Part shown: piece after piece, positions 9,780-17,255 of the stretch
Layout of the letters: every line of letters starts with the position of its first letter
Numbering within the stretch: position 1 is the first letter of the stretch
Assembly (NCBI GenBank): GCA_947168335.1
Contig: CAMVLM010000002.1
Span: forward strand, 1 to 64,000
DNA length: 64,000 nucleotides
Reading direction: 5' to 3'
Source: an uncultured Butyrivibrio sp.
GTDB lineage: Bacteria; Bacillota; Clostridia; Lachnospirales; Lachnospiraceae
Notes under the pieces: generated by a model
Told to the model about the DNA's origin: nothing
The model's input: only the letters and a program-made list of their open reading frames with translations
Database searches by the model: none
Made by a program: the position numbers and the translations under genes

Positions 9780-9799
9780 GAATTTCGCTTGCGAAATTC
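9780..9799. repeat. 20-bp palindrome in the lepA-rpsT gap
   Basis: Perfect inverted repeat GAATTTCGC-TT-GCGAAATTC, followed by a CG-rich stretch AGCGCGCGAGC. There is no T-tract on either side. The rest of the 204-base gap is AT-rich and holds the rpsT terminator. Confidence 0.6.
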
Positions 9800-9835
9800 C
9801 AGCGCGCGAGCAGTATTGCAAAACAATAAAAAAGA

Positions 9836-9860
9836 CAGGTGGATGTGAGAACTCCACCTG
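9836..9860 (-). terminator. Intrinsic terminator of rpsT
   Basis: On the minus strand an 8-bp stem CAGGTGGA / TCCACCTG with a 9-base loop is followed by TCTTTTTTATT. It lies 21 bases past the rpsT stop. Confidence 0.85.
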
Positions 9861-9881
9861 CCTCAGTATATTTATGCTTAA

Positions 9882-10145
9882 TTATGCAAGCTTGTTAACA
9901 GCCTGAGCAAGACGAGATACCTTTCTTGAAGCTGTATTCTTCTTGAATACACCCTTTGACTCAGCCTTGTCGATAGCAGATGTAGCAACGAGAAGTGCCT
10001 TAGCAGCCTCTTCCTTGTTACCAGCCTCAACAGCAGCTCTTACCTTCTTGATCTCAGTCTTAACAGCTGACTTGATAGCCTGATTTCTAGCAGCCTTCTT
10101 CTGGTTTGTAAGAATTCTCTTCTTGGCAGATTTGATATTAGCCAT
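9882..10145 (-). CDS. rpsT: 30S ribosomal protein S20
   Basis: 87 residues starting MANIKSAKKRILTNQKKAAR, the canonical S20 start. An in-frame ATG four codons upstream overlaps the ribosome binding site GGAGG and is rejected. It is a lysine- and alanine-rich helical protein that binds 16S rRNA in the body of the small subunit. It is monocistronic, with a consensus promoter about 100 bases upstream and a strong terminator. The leader of about 95 bases is long enough for autoregulation by S20, which is known in other bacteria, but I see no defined structure. Confidence 0.97.
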   Translation of the reverse strand: MANIKSAKKRILTNQKKAARNQAIKSAVKTEIKKVRAAVEAGNKEEAAKALLVATSAIDKAESKGVFKKNTASRKVSRLAQAVNKLA

Positions 10146-10245
10146 AATTTCCTCCATATGTCACTGAAAAATAAAATTTGATACGTTTTTAGGTGATATG
10201 GCTATGAAACCGGACACGGACAGTCAATGCCACATACACCAAAAT

Positions 10246-10274
10246 ATTTTAGCCATTTATCACGAGAATGTCAA
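10246..10274 (-). promoter_or_regulatory. Promoter of rpsT
   Basis: On the minus strand TTGACA (10274-10269) and TAAAAT (10251-10246) are 17 bases apart, a near-consensus housekeeping promoter. It predicts a leader of about 95 bases. Confidence 0.75.
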
Positions 10275-10301
10275 GGTTATTTTAGCAAATCAGTCAAAGC
10301 C

Positions 10302-10706
10302 TCAGCCAATTTTGATCTTTTTGGTTTTGTAAACTTTGGCCTTACCATCAAGACCCTCAAACACATAAACCATAGCAAGACCTGTCAGACTGTCTTCGCT
10401 GTCTGTTTTGCACAGAAAGCAGTGATTGATTCCTGCAACTACCTGACTTCCAAGATAGGCAACAGGTGTATATTTAACGCCCTTATCAGCTGTAACCGCC
10501 TTGTTAAACAGTTTCTTCTGCTTCTTGGTAAGCTTTGTTTTCTGAGCAACCTGCCAACCGCCGTCTTTGTCAAATTTCTTTGATACCACTACCTGAGCCA
10601 GCGCTTCGTTCTCTCTCGCAGCCTGTACCTGAGCGGTTGTTGCTCCTGATACAGCCATTCCAAGTACAAAAGACATAATTAGTGCTACAATTGTTGTTTT
10701 CTTCAT
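10302..10706 (-). CDS. Small secreted protein with cystatin-like motif
   Basis: 134 residues with a clear signal peptide (MKKTTIVALIMSFVLGMAVS, cleavage near VQA-AR at about 29), leaving a mature protein of about 105 residues. The ATG has GAGGGGG upstream. The mature part reads DGGWQVAQ, then a helix-compatible KLTKKQKKLFNKAVT, then YLGSQVVAGINHCFLCK. This order (Gly-Gly, helix, QVVAG) is that of the cystatin fold, where QxVxG enters the protease active site. A later segment MVYVFEGLDGKAKVY could supply the next strand pair. If so it is an exported cysteine-protease inhibitor, but the family assignment rests on motif order only. It is monocistronic between rpsT and the G3E genes. Confidence 0.6.
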   Translation of the reverse strand: MKKTTIVALIMSFVLGMAVSGATTAQVQAARENEALAQVVVSKKFDKDGGWQVAQKTKLTKKQKKLFNKAVTADKGVKYTPVAYLGSQVVAGINHCFLCKTDSEDSLTGLAMVYVFEGLDGKAKVYKTKKIKIG

Positions 10707-10765
10707 AGAATTATCCCCCTCATTAGTTAATTTACAAGAATATCACAAAATGTATTGCATTAATA

Positions 10766-11707
10766 TTATACTGCAGGATTAGAAAAATCGATAACCGGAT
10801 TTGCAGGCTCTGAAACATGCTCAAGCTCAACAACGCTAAGGAGCGGTCCCACGCCCTGATACTCAGGCACCAGTGCCTTTCTCACATTGCAGGTAACGGT
10901 AATCCATTCCTTTTCTTTTAAAGATGAAGCCTGATCATATTCGCACTTAAATCCCAAAAACTGCATATCCTCTGCGCAGCAGGTCATAGCAAGTCTTCCG
11001 GGAACGAATGCATTGTCAGCCATATCAAACGGTTTGGAAACCATGGCAGTAAACTTAATATTCTTTCCATCGTATCTGTCCACGTGCTCAAGGGCATCAA
11101 GATAAAACATTCCATAGCCGAAGTTATTGAGCTCGATGGGATCAGCATTAAGATCAAAGGGCAGATCCTCATCGAGAGTAACATCTACTTCACCGTTCTG
11201 ATCCTCGAAAATTATGTCAGCTCTCTGATTAATTGCCTTTACATTTCTCTTGTATGATGCAAGATCCTCAATTCCGTCACATCTGTTGAACAGAATAAGC
11301 TCTGAATTTCTGAGCTGTTCAGACAGCAGAGACTTCATATTTGAAAAATAAAGCACGAAGCTTGATGCATCAATAATAGTGATCTGCTGCTCAAGTCTCC
11401 ACTTTTTGGGAAGCTTGAAATTCTTATAATTCCACATACCATTGTATTCAACAATGATTCTCTCAGGATCATACTTTGCATCAAGTGCCATCATGGTTGC
11501 GGGTGTAAAATCCTCCTCATCCTCAATGACTTCCTTGATGGTATTGGTCATTGTAAGAAGTTTCTCATCATAGTCATTCTCGCCTTCCTCACAGACAATA
11601 AGGAGTGTTGTTCCTTTGGTCCTGAAGTAAGGCTGTGCCAAAGTATACTTTGTAAAGTCAGTTTTTCCACTGTCAAGAAAACCGTTTATAACATATACTG
11701 GTTTCAT
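10766..11707 (-). CDS. CobW/G3E-family GTPase (COG0523), second of tandem pair
   Basis: 313 residues. The N-terminal P-loop is VINGFLDSGKTDFTKYTL, a G3E form of Walker A. LILFNRCDGIEDL acts as the NKxD-like base-recognition element. The usual GCxCC metal-binding motif is missing: the equivalent region reads VIEDEEDFTPATMM, and no cysteine cluster follows. The C-terminal part (about 195-313) is a variant CobW_C-like domain. It lies 26 bases downstream of a canonical, His-rich G3E GTPase and shares its operon. It may be a divergent partner or regulatory paralog in metal insertion. The metal and client are unknown. The start is an ATG with AAGGA 8 bases upstream. Confidence 0.75.
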   Translation of the reverse strand: MKPVYVINGFLDSGKTDFTKYTLAQPYFRTKGTTLLIVCEEGENDYDEKLLTMTNTIKEVIEDEEDFTPATMMALDAKYDPERIIVEYNGMWNYKNFKLPKKWRLEQQITIIDASSFVLYFSNMKSLLSEQLRNSELILFNRCDGIEDLASYKRNVKAINQRADIIFEDQNGEVDVTLDEDLPFDLNADPIELNNFGYGMFYLDALEHVDRYDGKNIKFTAMVSKPFDMADNAFVPGRLAMTCCAEDMQFLGFKCEYDQASSLKEKEWITVTCNVRKALVPEYQGVGPLLSVVELEHVSEPANPVIDFSNPAV

Positions 11708-11733
11708 TTATATATCCTTCCTGAATTACTTCA

Positions 11734-12948
11734 TCAAATTTTTCTGCGGAAAAGCTTCTCCAGGTTATCCTGATGAAGATCAGCACCGATTACACAGAAT
11801 TTTCCGGTGACATCTGCAGAGCCTTCTCTAATAGTAGGCTCACCGGGAACATAATCAAATTCGATCCACTTGCCATTCTCATCAGGGACCATTCCCTTTG
11901 CTCTGAGAACTATGCCAAATGTCTCCTCATCCTCAAGTCTTTCAAGCATCTTCTCGATTTCTTCCTTGTTGTACTTGGAAGGAGTCTCCATGCCCCAGCT
12001 GATAAATACATCATCTGCATCATGATGATGGTGATGCTCATGCTCATCATGGTCATGGTGATGATGCTCATGCTCATCATGGTCGTGATGATGCTCGTGC
12101 TCATCATGATCATGGTGATGGTGCTCATGCTCGTCGTGATCATGGTGATGTTCATGTTCATCATGGTCATGGTGATGTTCATGCTCATCATGGTCATGCT
12201 CGTGTTCATCATCTTCATCATGCTTATGAGCTCTGTATACGGTTACGCCCTCTTCATCAGTATATTTCTCTGAACCATGATCGTGATGATGGTGATGCTC
12301 ATGTGCCTTCTGAGCAAGAACCTCCTTCAGAAGCTCTGCCTCAAGGTCATGATTACCCTCAAAGGTATCAAGTACTTCTTTACCATCAAGCTCATCAAGA
12401 GGTGTGGTAATAATAGTAGCTTTAGGATTATACTGGCGGATAAGTTCAACCGCTGTTTCGATTTTAGCTGCATCTGCTTTATCTGTTCTTGTAAGCAGAA
12501 TTGTTCCGGCATTCTCAATCTGATTGGTAAAAAACTCACCAAAGTTCTTGATGTATACCTTAGCCTTGCTGACATCCACAACAGTAACTGCACTGTTCAT
12601 GGTAAGGTCTTCCTCACCGTCAGCAACATTCTGAATCGCTCTCATTACATCAGAAAGTTTGCCTACGCCTGAAGGCTCAATGAGAATTCTCTCAGGATGA
12701 TAAGTTTCCATTACTTCCTTAAGAGATGTACCGAAGTCGCCAACAAGTGAACAGCAAATACATCCAGAATTCATCTCTCTGATATCAATTCCTGATTCCT
12801 TCAAAAAACCGCCGTCAATACCAATTTCACCAAACTCATTCTCAATAAGTACTGTCTTTGTTCCTGTAAGGGCTTCCTTTAAATGCTTCTTTATAAGAGT
12901 AGTTTTTCCTGCTCCAAGGAAACCTGATATTATATCAATTTTCGTCAT
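11734..12948 (-). CDS. CobW/G3E-family metallochaperone GTPase with His-rich insert
   Basis: 404 residues from the ATG at 12948, with GGAG 9 bases upstream. The in-frame ATG at 12963 overlaps that site. Walker A is SGFLGAGKTTLIKK (residues 8-21). The zinc-binding GCICCSL (Cys63, Cys65, Cys66) and LIEPSGVG are intact. A hydrophilic insert of about 100 residues follows the GTPase domain. It contains HHHHHDHG, then six near-copies of DHDEHEHHH(H), and ends HHHHHDADDVF. A CobW_C domain closes the protein. G3E GTPases deliver Zn, Co or Ni to client enzymes. The His/Asp/Glu tract is a metal-storage or sensing loop as in HypB and ZNG1 relatives. It is the first gene of a two-gene operon. Confidence 0.85.
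   Translation of the reverse strand: MTKIDIISGFLGAGKTTLIKKHLKEALTGTKTVLIENEFGEIGIDGGFLKESGIDIREMNSGCICCSLVGDFGTSLKEVMETYHPERILIEPSGVGKLSDVMRAIQNVADGEEDLTMNSAVTVVDVSKAKVYIKNFGEFFTNQIENAGTILLTRTDKADAAKIETAVELIRQYNPKATIITTPLDELDGKEVLDTFEGNHDLEAELLKEVLAQKAHEHHHHHDHGSEKYTDEEGVTVYRAHKHDEDDEHEHDHDEHEHHHDHDEHEHHHDHDEHEHHHHDHDEHEHHHDHDEHEHHHHDHDEHEHHHHHDADDVFISWGMETPSKYNKEEIEKMLERLEDEETFGIVLRAKGMVPDENGKWIEFDYVPGEPTIREGSADVTGKFCVIGADLHQDNLEKLFRRKI
12020..12209 (-). repeat. In-frame minisatellite coding DHDEHEHHH units
   Basis: Near-identical 27- or 30-base units with the minus-strand sense GA(T/C)CA(T/C)GA(T/C)GA repeat about six times. They differ by one CAT/CAC codon, so the tract varies in steps of 3 bases and stays in frame. 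It is likely length-variable between strains. Confidence 0.8.
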
Positions 12949-13002
12949 ATTATCACGCTCCATTCCTATATAACTATGCCTGTCTTATTATACAACGCTA
13001 AC

Positions 13003-13032
13003 ATTGTAGTCCCGCATCTAGACAATTGTCAA
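13003..13032 (-). promoter_or_regulatory. Promoter of the tandem G3E GTPase genes
   Basis: On the minus strand TTGACA (13032-13027) and TACAAT (13008-13003) are 18 bases apart. The -35 overlaps the stop of the upstream gene and sits in the palindrome GACAATTGTC. Confidence 0.6.
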
Positions 13033-15410
13033 GGCTGAGCATTTTCAGTTATTTCCTCTGGTTCCTGCACATTTTCAGGTGATTCTTCAGGAGACTCATT
13101 TACGTTTTCACCCGTATTTTCTTTGATGATTTCTTCCTCATTTTCCGCCATGTTATCGGCCTTATTTTCTTCCTTATTATCTTCCTTATTATCTTCTTTC
13201 TTCTCTTCTTTTTCTTCTTTCTCTTCTTTCTCTTCTTTGTTTTCTTCCGTGTTTTCCTCTATGATTTTTTCCTTGTTTTCCTCTTTATCAGAAGACTCTT
13301 TGCAATCTGATGTATTTTTCTCTTCTTCTGTATTATTATCCACAGTATTTAACCCACTATTGTTTTGGTTCTCATCAGTATCATCATTAATAATATCCGT
13401 CGGAATCTCTTCTGTACTGATTATCTTCCCATCATACAGATCAAGCGACTTGGAATCTGTAACGGAAGGCTCATCATCAAAAAAGTATTCTTTATCATAT
13501 ATGATCTCTGTTCTCTCGATTTCATTTTCATGGAAACCGCATGAAGGAACATACTCAGTTTCATCACCTTTGGTACAGACAAGTTCCATACTTGTGTACT
13601 TAACCAATGATCCGGGAATCGCCCTGCTCTTTGCAAGCTGCTCATCTCCCTTTACAACCTCCTCATGCTGGTTATTGGAATACCAGTGATCAGAACCACA
13701 GTATGTACATCCATAATGAGGAAGTCCATGTTTAACCCTGTACAGGTCAACAAAACACTGATCCGTAGTGTATCTGTAGCTGACTTCAGTCTTATAGCAA
13801 TCCGCTGTATGTACATGCTTTACTTCCCTTGTGAAACATCCGCCCTGTACTTTTGAGCTCTCTTTAGGAAATGGATTCCCGTTTTTATCAACATGGTGAT
13901 GATGGATATTGTTTACAGACCCATCTTGCTGTACCAGTGAAGGTACCTTCTTAATGCCATCAATAATATCTTCAAATGTACAGTTTTCAGGCAGGTCCAC
14001 CCCTATTTTTTTCAGGGTGTCAGCCATCTTAATCTGCTTTTCCTTAATTGTATTTATTTCCTTTGCTATATCTTCAAGCTTGGCATCCCCTGATACATTT
14101 ATTCCGATTTTGGCAAGAGTGGATGCCATCTCCTGTTTCTCCCTTGCCACACGGTTAAAAACCGATTCGAGTTTCTCCGTAATGGTAACAATCTCGGATT
14201 TTATATCATCAATATTTCCATTAACTTTATCGAGCTTTGTATCAATACTGTTCACGCCCTTGTCGATTCCGGAAATACCTGATTCGACCTTTCTGGACAT
14301 TCCATCCACATTCTTATCAAGATTTGAAATTCCTGAATCAACTTTCTTATCAAGGTTCGAAATCCCTGTGTCCACTTTCTTATCAAGATTCGAAATTCCC
14401 GTGTCCACTTTTCGGGACAGACCATCCACATTCCTGTCTATATCAGAAACACCGTTTTCCACCTTCTTTGACATGTTGTCTACATTTTTGTCAATGTTTG
14501 AAAGACCTGAATTCACCTTCCTGGACATTCCGTTTACAGACTTATCAATATCGGAGAAGCCGCTCTCCACCTTCTTTGACATGCCCTCCACATTCTTGTC
14601 TACAGATGAGATACTTTTGTCCATTTTCTTTTCCATATCACTCAAAAGAGCGGTGTAGCTGTTCTGAGTTTTTAAAAGATCTGCTTCCATTCTTGCCAGT
14701 GTTTCTTTTGAATCTGACTGCTGTATCTGTTTTTCAATTTTCTGAAGGGAATTAATAACCGTAGAATTATCGGTTTTGGACGTTTTGTTCTGTTCTTTGA
14801 GTTCAGCAATGATGCCGCTTACTTCTGTTCCTGATTTCTCACAGGATTTCTTGATGTCATTAAGAGCATTTGTTACCTGGGCAAAGTTTTCTTTGTCTTT
14901 GTTCTTATCATTACTTCCGCCCTTCGACATACTCTCCTCCAGGCTCTTTACCTGATCAGACGTTGTCTTTATTTCCGAATGGATTGAAGCAAGCTCTTTA
15001 TCAAGTCCTGAGATTTTTTCAACAACCTGAGTCGAATTATTATTCGTCGTGTTATTGCTGTCTTTCTCCAGTACTTTTTCGGAAAATTCCTTCTGTTCAC
15101 TTTGGACTGTCTGGATTTCCTTAATCAAATCCTGACTTCCAGTGACCACCTGATCAAGACGCTCCAGATAGCTGTCAATTTCCTTTAGCTGGTCGCTTGC
15201 CTTCTTCTGCACTCCGAGAGAATCCTTACGGACCTCCTGCTGTGCAGCTGTCTGCGCTGCATCTGCGCTGATTGCGGGCGTAGTCACATAAACAAATACA
15301 CCGCACATAGCTGTTGCTGCAACAACACCCGCACCCATTACAAGAGTGTCATGTCGTCTGAGCTTCTTCAACAGTTCCTTCATCGAGTTACTTTGCTTAA
15401 ATGGTTTCAT
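13029..15410 (-). CDS. Membrane-anchored coiled-coil repeat surface protein, function unknown
   Basis: 793 residues from the ATG at 15410 (AAGGCGG 11 bases upstream; the open frame begins earlier without a site). A short basic N-terminus precedes one hydrophobic segment (about 23-42), a signal anchor or signal peptide ending AISADA. Residues 55-265 are predicted coiled coil. Residues 270-381 are seven tandem repeats: five of 18 residues like IDKNVDGMSRKVESGISN and two of 11 like LDKKVDTGISN. Two copies of a TLxKIGIxxxxxxxxEDIxxxI motif follow (430-488). A Cys/His-rich domain (503-625) has HHHH, CFTREVKHVHTADCY and CTYCGSDHW. The last 170 residues are Glu/Asn/Lys-rich and disordered. I do not recognise the family. 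A structural or adhesive envelope protein is likely. Confidence 0.75.
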   Translation of the reverse strand: MKPFKQSNSMKELLKKLRRHDTLVMGAGVVAATAMCGVFVYVTTPAISADAAQTAAQQEVRKDSLGVQKKASDQLKEIDSYLERLDQVVTGSQDLIKEIQTVQSEQKEFSEKVLEKDSNNTTNNNSTQVVEKISGLDKELASIHSEIKTTSDQVKSLEESMSKGGSNDKNKDKENFAQVTNALNDIKKSCEKSGTEVSGIIAELKEQNKTSKTDNSTVINSLQKIEKQIQQSDSKETLARMEADLLKTQNSYTALLSDMEKKMDKSISSVDKNVEGMSKKVESGFSDIDKSVNGMSRKVNSGLSNIDKNVDNMSKKVENGVSDIDRNVDGLSRKVDTGISNLDKKVDTGISNLDKKVDSGISNLDKNVDGMSRKVESGISGIDKGVNSIDTKLDKVNGNIDDIKSEIVTITEKLESVFNRVAREKQEMASTLAKIGINVSGDAKLEDIAKEINTIKEKQIKMADTLKKIGVDLPENCTFEDIIDGIKKVPSLVQQDGSVNNIHHHHVDKNGNPFPKESSKVQGGCFTREVKHVHTADCYKTEVSYRYTTDQCFVDLYRVKHGLPHYGCTYCGSDHWYSNNQHEEVVKGDEQLAKSRAIPGSLVKYTSMELVCTKGDETEYVPSCGFHENEIERTEIIYDKEYFFDDEPSVTDSKSLDLYDGKIISTEEIPTDIINDDTDENQNNSGLNTVDNNTEEEKNTSDCKESSDKEENKEKIIEENTEENKEEKEEKEEKEEKKEDNKEDNKEENKADNMAENEEEIIKENTGENVNESPEESPENVQEPEEITENAQP
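14268..14603 (-). repeat. Tandem 54-bp and 33-bp coding repeats
   Basis: Five units of 18 codons and two of 11 codons (residues 270-381 of the surface protein). The 11-codon unit equals the 18-codon unit minus the seven codons for NVDGMSR-type residues. Confidence 0.85.
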
Positions 15411-15508
15411 AGATAATAAACCGCCTTTCATAAAAATAAAAAAATAAAATTGGGATTCTCTCGAAGTGAATACTTCATGAGTCGTCGACTGACTGCCGAC
15501 AAGATGGC

Positions 15509-15537
15509 ATAGTATCACATACTTTTTTCAAGCGCAA
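15509..15537 (-). promoter_or_regulatory. Promoter of the coiled-coil surface protein gene
   Basis: On the minus strand TTGCGC (15537-15532) and TACTAT (15514-15509) are 17 bases apart, with TG one base before the -10 (extended -10). A leader of about 95 bases follows. It contains small dyads (GAAGT/ACTTC and GTCGACGAC) that could fold. Confidence 0.55.
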
Positions 15538-15577
15538 GTGCTATTTTTATTTTTTTAGTTTTCACAGCAATAAAAAA

Positions 15578-15614
15578 GACATGTCATGCTAGGTTTTATC
15601 ATGCATGACATGTC
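15578..15614 (-). terminator. Terminator of the diguanylate cyclase gene
   Basis: A 12-bp perfect stem GACATGTCATGC / GCATGACATGTC with a 13-base loop is followed on the minus strand by TTTTTTATT. The cyclase stop codon lies at the edge of the stem. Confidence 0.85.
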
Positions 15615-16770
15615 CTATTAATTTTTCTTTTTTTGATTTTCCCTTTTTGTTACCGGATGCTTTTTCAGTCTTGTCCGGTTTCTCCTCTACCAGATCTGCG
15701 ATGTCATCATAATGAACAACCAGGTTTCTTCCATGTTCCTTGGCATAATAAAGTGCTTTATCAGCTCTCTTTACAGCCTCATGATAATTGCCTCCGTCAT
15801 ACTGGCTGACCCCGACAGATATGGTTATGGGACAGACCTCATTCTCTGTTGTCTCCACAGAGTGACGTATATGCTCTGCAATTCTGAGTCCTACGCTTGG
15901 GCTTGCTCCCATAAGGAGAACCACAAATTCCTCACCGCCCCACCTGATGACAAGGTCCGTTGCTCTTATGCAGGACTTTATTCTTTCAGTAAGGAAAATA
16001 AGAATCTTATCTCCGCCATCATGTCCGTAGGTATCGTTAATCTTCTTGAATTTGTCCACGTCGATCATGAGAATAACTACACCTGAACCCATATTCAGGC
16101 CTTTAGGTGCCTCATTTTTTGAATCAACGATTTCTTCAAACTTATTGCGGTTATAGGCCTCTGTCAGATTATCCGTGGTCGAACTCTTCTCCAGCTGCTT
16201 GCGGATAAGATACTGATCCGCGTAGGAATCCTCGAGAATAGCCATAAGTACCGATGCTCCGATCCACACAGGCACAGCCAAAGAAATTATCAGATCGACA
16301 TGCTCGTAATGGTTCCATAAGTTTGAAATAAGGATATTCATAATAACAGCGAAATGAATCGGCACATGATACTTCACCGGCATGCCAAGTCCGATGGCAA
16401 TAAAAGCCAGATGCATTATTATAAATCCTTCACGAGCATAATCCTTGTTTGGCAAATACCATATTGCCCATATAGTACACCACATTGCACAGTGAGCTAT
16501 CAGGTAATAGATATGAAGACCTAATTTGTAAGATTTTATTTTGGGTTCGACCATCGCAAGAATGATGATCGGAATCAAAATAATGAATCTTGGTATCAGA
16601 GTCTCCGCTGCAAATCTGCCAAATATCTGACAGTCAGAAATAAAATATGTAATTTGCAAAAGACCTGTGAGCATTGCAGCCACATAGCTTGGACTCCTGA
16701 AATAGTCGAACTTTGACTGATAAAACTCATCCATTTCTTCCTTGGCAATTTTCTTTGTAATCATGTCCAT
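15589..16770 (-). CDS. Membrane diguanylate cyclase (GGDEF domain)
   Basis: 393 residues from the first ATG. About six hydrophobic segments fill residues 30-195 (for example YVAAMLTGLLQITYFISDC and LIPIIILAMV). The GGDEF domain follows at about 205-350, with LTEAYNRNKFEE, MIDVDKFKKINDTYGHDGGD and the active site RWGGEEFVVLL. The A-site GGEEF is intact, so it should make c-di-GMP from two GTP. An RxxD inhibitory site is not obvious. The C-terminus is Lys-rich (KASGNKKGKSKKEK). The start is uncertain: TATAAT directly abuts the first ATG, so translation may begin at Met13, which has AAGGAAG just upstream. It is monocistronic. Confidence 0.85.
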   Translation of the reverse strand: MDMITKKIAKEEMDEFYQSKFDYFRSPSYVAAMLTGLLQITYFISDCQIFGRFAAETLIPRFIILIPIIILAMVEPKIKSYKLGLHIYYLIAHCAMWCTIWAIWYLPNKDYAREGFIIMHLAFIAIGLGMPVKYHVPIHFAVIMNILISNLWNHYEHVDLIISLAVPVWIGASVLMAILEDSYADQYLIRKQLEKSSTTDNLTEAYNRNKFEEIVDSKNEAPKGLNMGSGVVILMIDVDKFKKINDTYGHDGGDKILIFLTERIKSCIRATDLVIRWGGEEFVVLLMGASPSVGLRIAEHIRHSVETTENEVCPITISVGVSQYDGGNYHEAVKRADKALYYAKEHGRNLVVHYDDIADLVEEKPDKTEKASGNKKGKSKKEKLIGHVMHDKT

Positions 16771-16818
16771 ATTATACTACAATTTATTTTTCATAAAAGA
16801 CTTAAAAAACAATTGCGC

Positions 16819-16847
16819 TTGACAATAAACTTTCTATTTATTAAAGT
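16819..16847 (+). promoter_or_regulatory. Promoter of rnpB
   Basis: TTGACA at 16819-16824, a 17-base spacer and TAAAGT at 16842-16847 place the transcription start at about 16853, exactly where helix P1 of RNase P RNA begins. Confidence 0.8.
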
Positions 16848-16851
16848 AGCC

Positions 16852-17207
16852 ATGTATGAGTAGGACAAATGATCGCGGCCGCAATACCCTAAAGGGTGCG
16901 GGTGAGGAAAGTCCGGGCTTCATAGGGCAGGATACCGGATAACGTCCGGCGGAGGTGACTCCCGGGATAGTGCAACAGAGATATACCGCCTGCTTTTGGC
17001 AGGTAAGGGTGAAAAGGTGGTGTAAGAGACCACCGTACAGATGGTAACATCTGCAGCCATGTAAACCCTATCCGAAGCAAGACCGAAAAGAAAACCATGG
17101 GCCGGCCCGGTCCGTTTTCAGGTGGGTCGCTTGAAACTGTCGGCAACGGCAGTTCTAGATAGATGATCATTCACGACATAACCCGGCTTACAGTCCTGCT
17201 CATGCAT
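16852..17207 (+). ncRNA. rnpB: RNase P RNA, bacterial type A
   Basis: This is the catalytic RNA that removes 5' leaders from pre-tRNA. Conserved core blocks are present: GAGGAAAGTCCGGGCT near the 5' end, GTAAGGGTGAAAAGGTGGTG with AAGAGACCACC, ATGTAAACCCTATCCG, GAAACTGTCGGCAACGGC, and the 3' block TAACCCGGCTTACA. The two ends, ATGTATGAGTAGGAC and GTCCTGCTCATGCAT, pair over 15 bp with two G-U pairs to form P1, which sets the boundaries. The layout is that of type A, not the Bacillus type B. An open frame on the opposite strand here is spurious. This accounts for the only protein-free stretch longer than 300 bases. Confidence 0.96.
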
Positions 17208-17255
17208 AAAATGAATATCTTATATATTCAGCAAAACAATAAATTCGAGTAAACA

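Noticed and set aside
9780-9799. Palindrome as an intrinsic terminator
   Set aside because: There is no T-tract on either side, and rpsT already has a clear terminator at 9836-9860.
12020-12209. Regular direct repeats resembling a short CRISPR array
   Set aside because: Units are contiguous, without unique spacers, and encode an in-frame His/Asp/Glu tract.
11773-12273. Plus-strand open frame rich in Met, Val, Ile and Leu
   Set aside because: It is the antisense reading of the His/Asp repeat of the G3E GTPase, with no ribosome binding site.
13123-14658. Plus-strand Ser/Phe-rich open frames of 188 and 249 codons
   Set aside because: They are antisense to the repeat surface protein; the complement of Glu/Lys codons yields Ser/Phe strings.
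16889-17170. Minus-strand 93-codon open frame
   Set aside because: It overlaps the structured RNase P RNA and has no homology-like features.
16852-17207. tmRNA or 6S RNA instead of RNase P
   Set aside because: The conserved blocks and terminal P1 pairing are those of RNase P RNA; no tRNA-like ends or tag frame are present.
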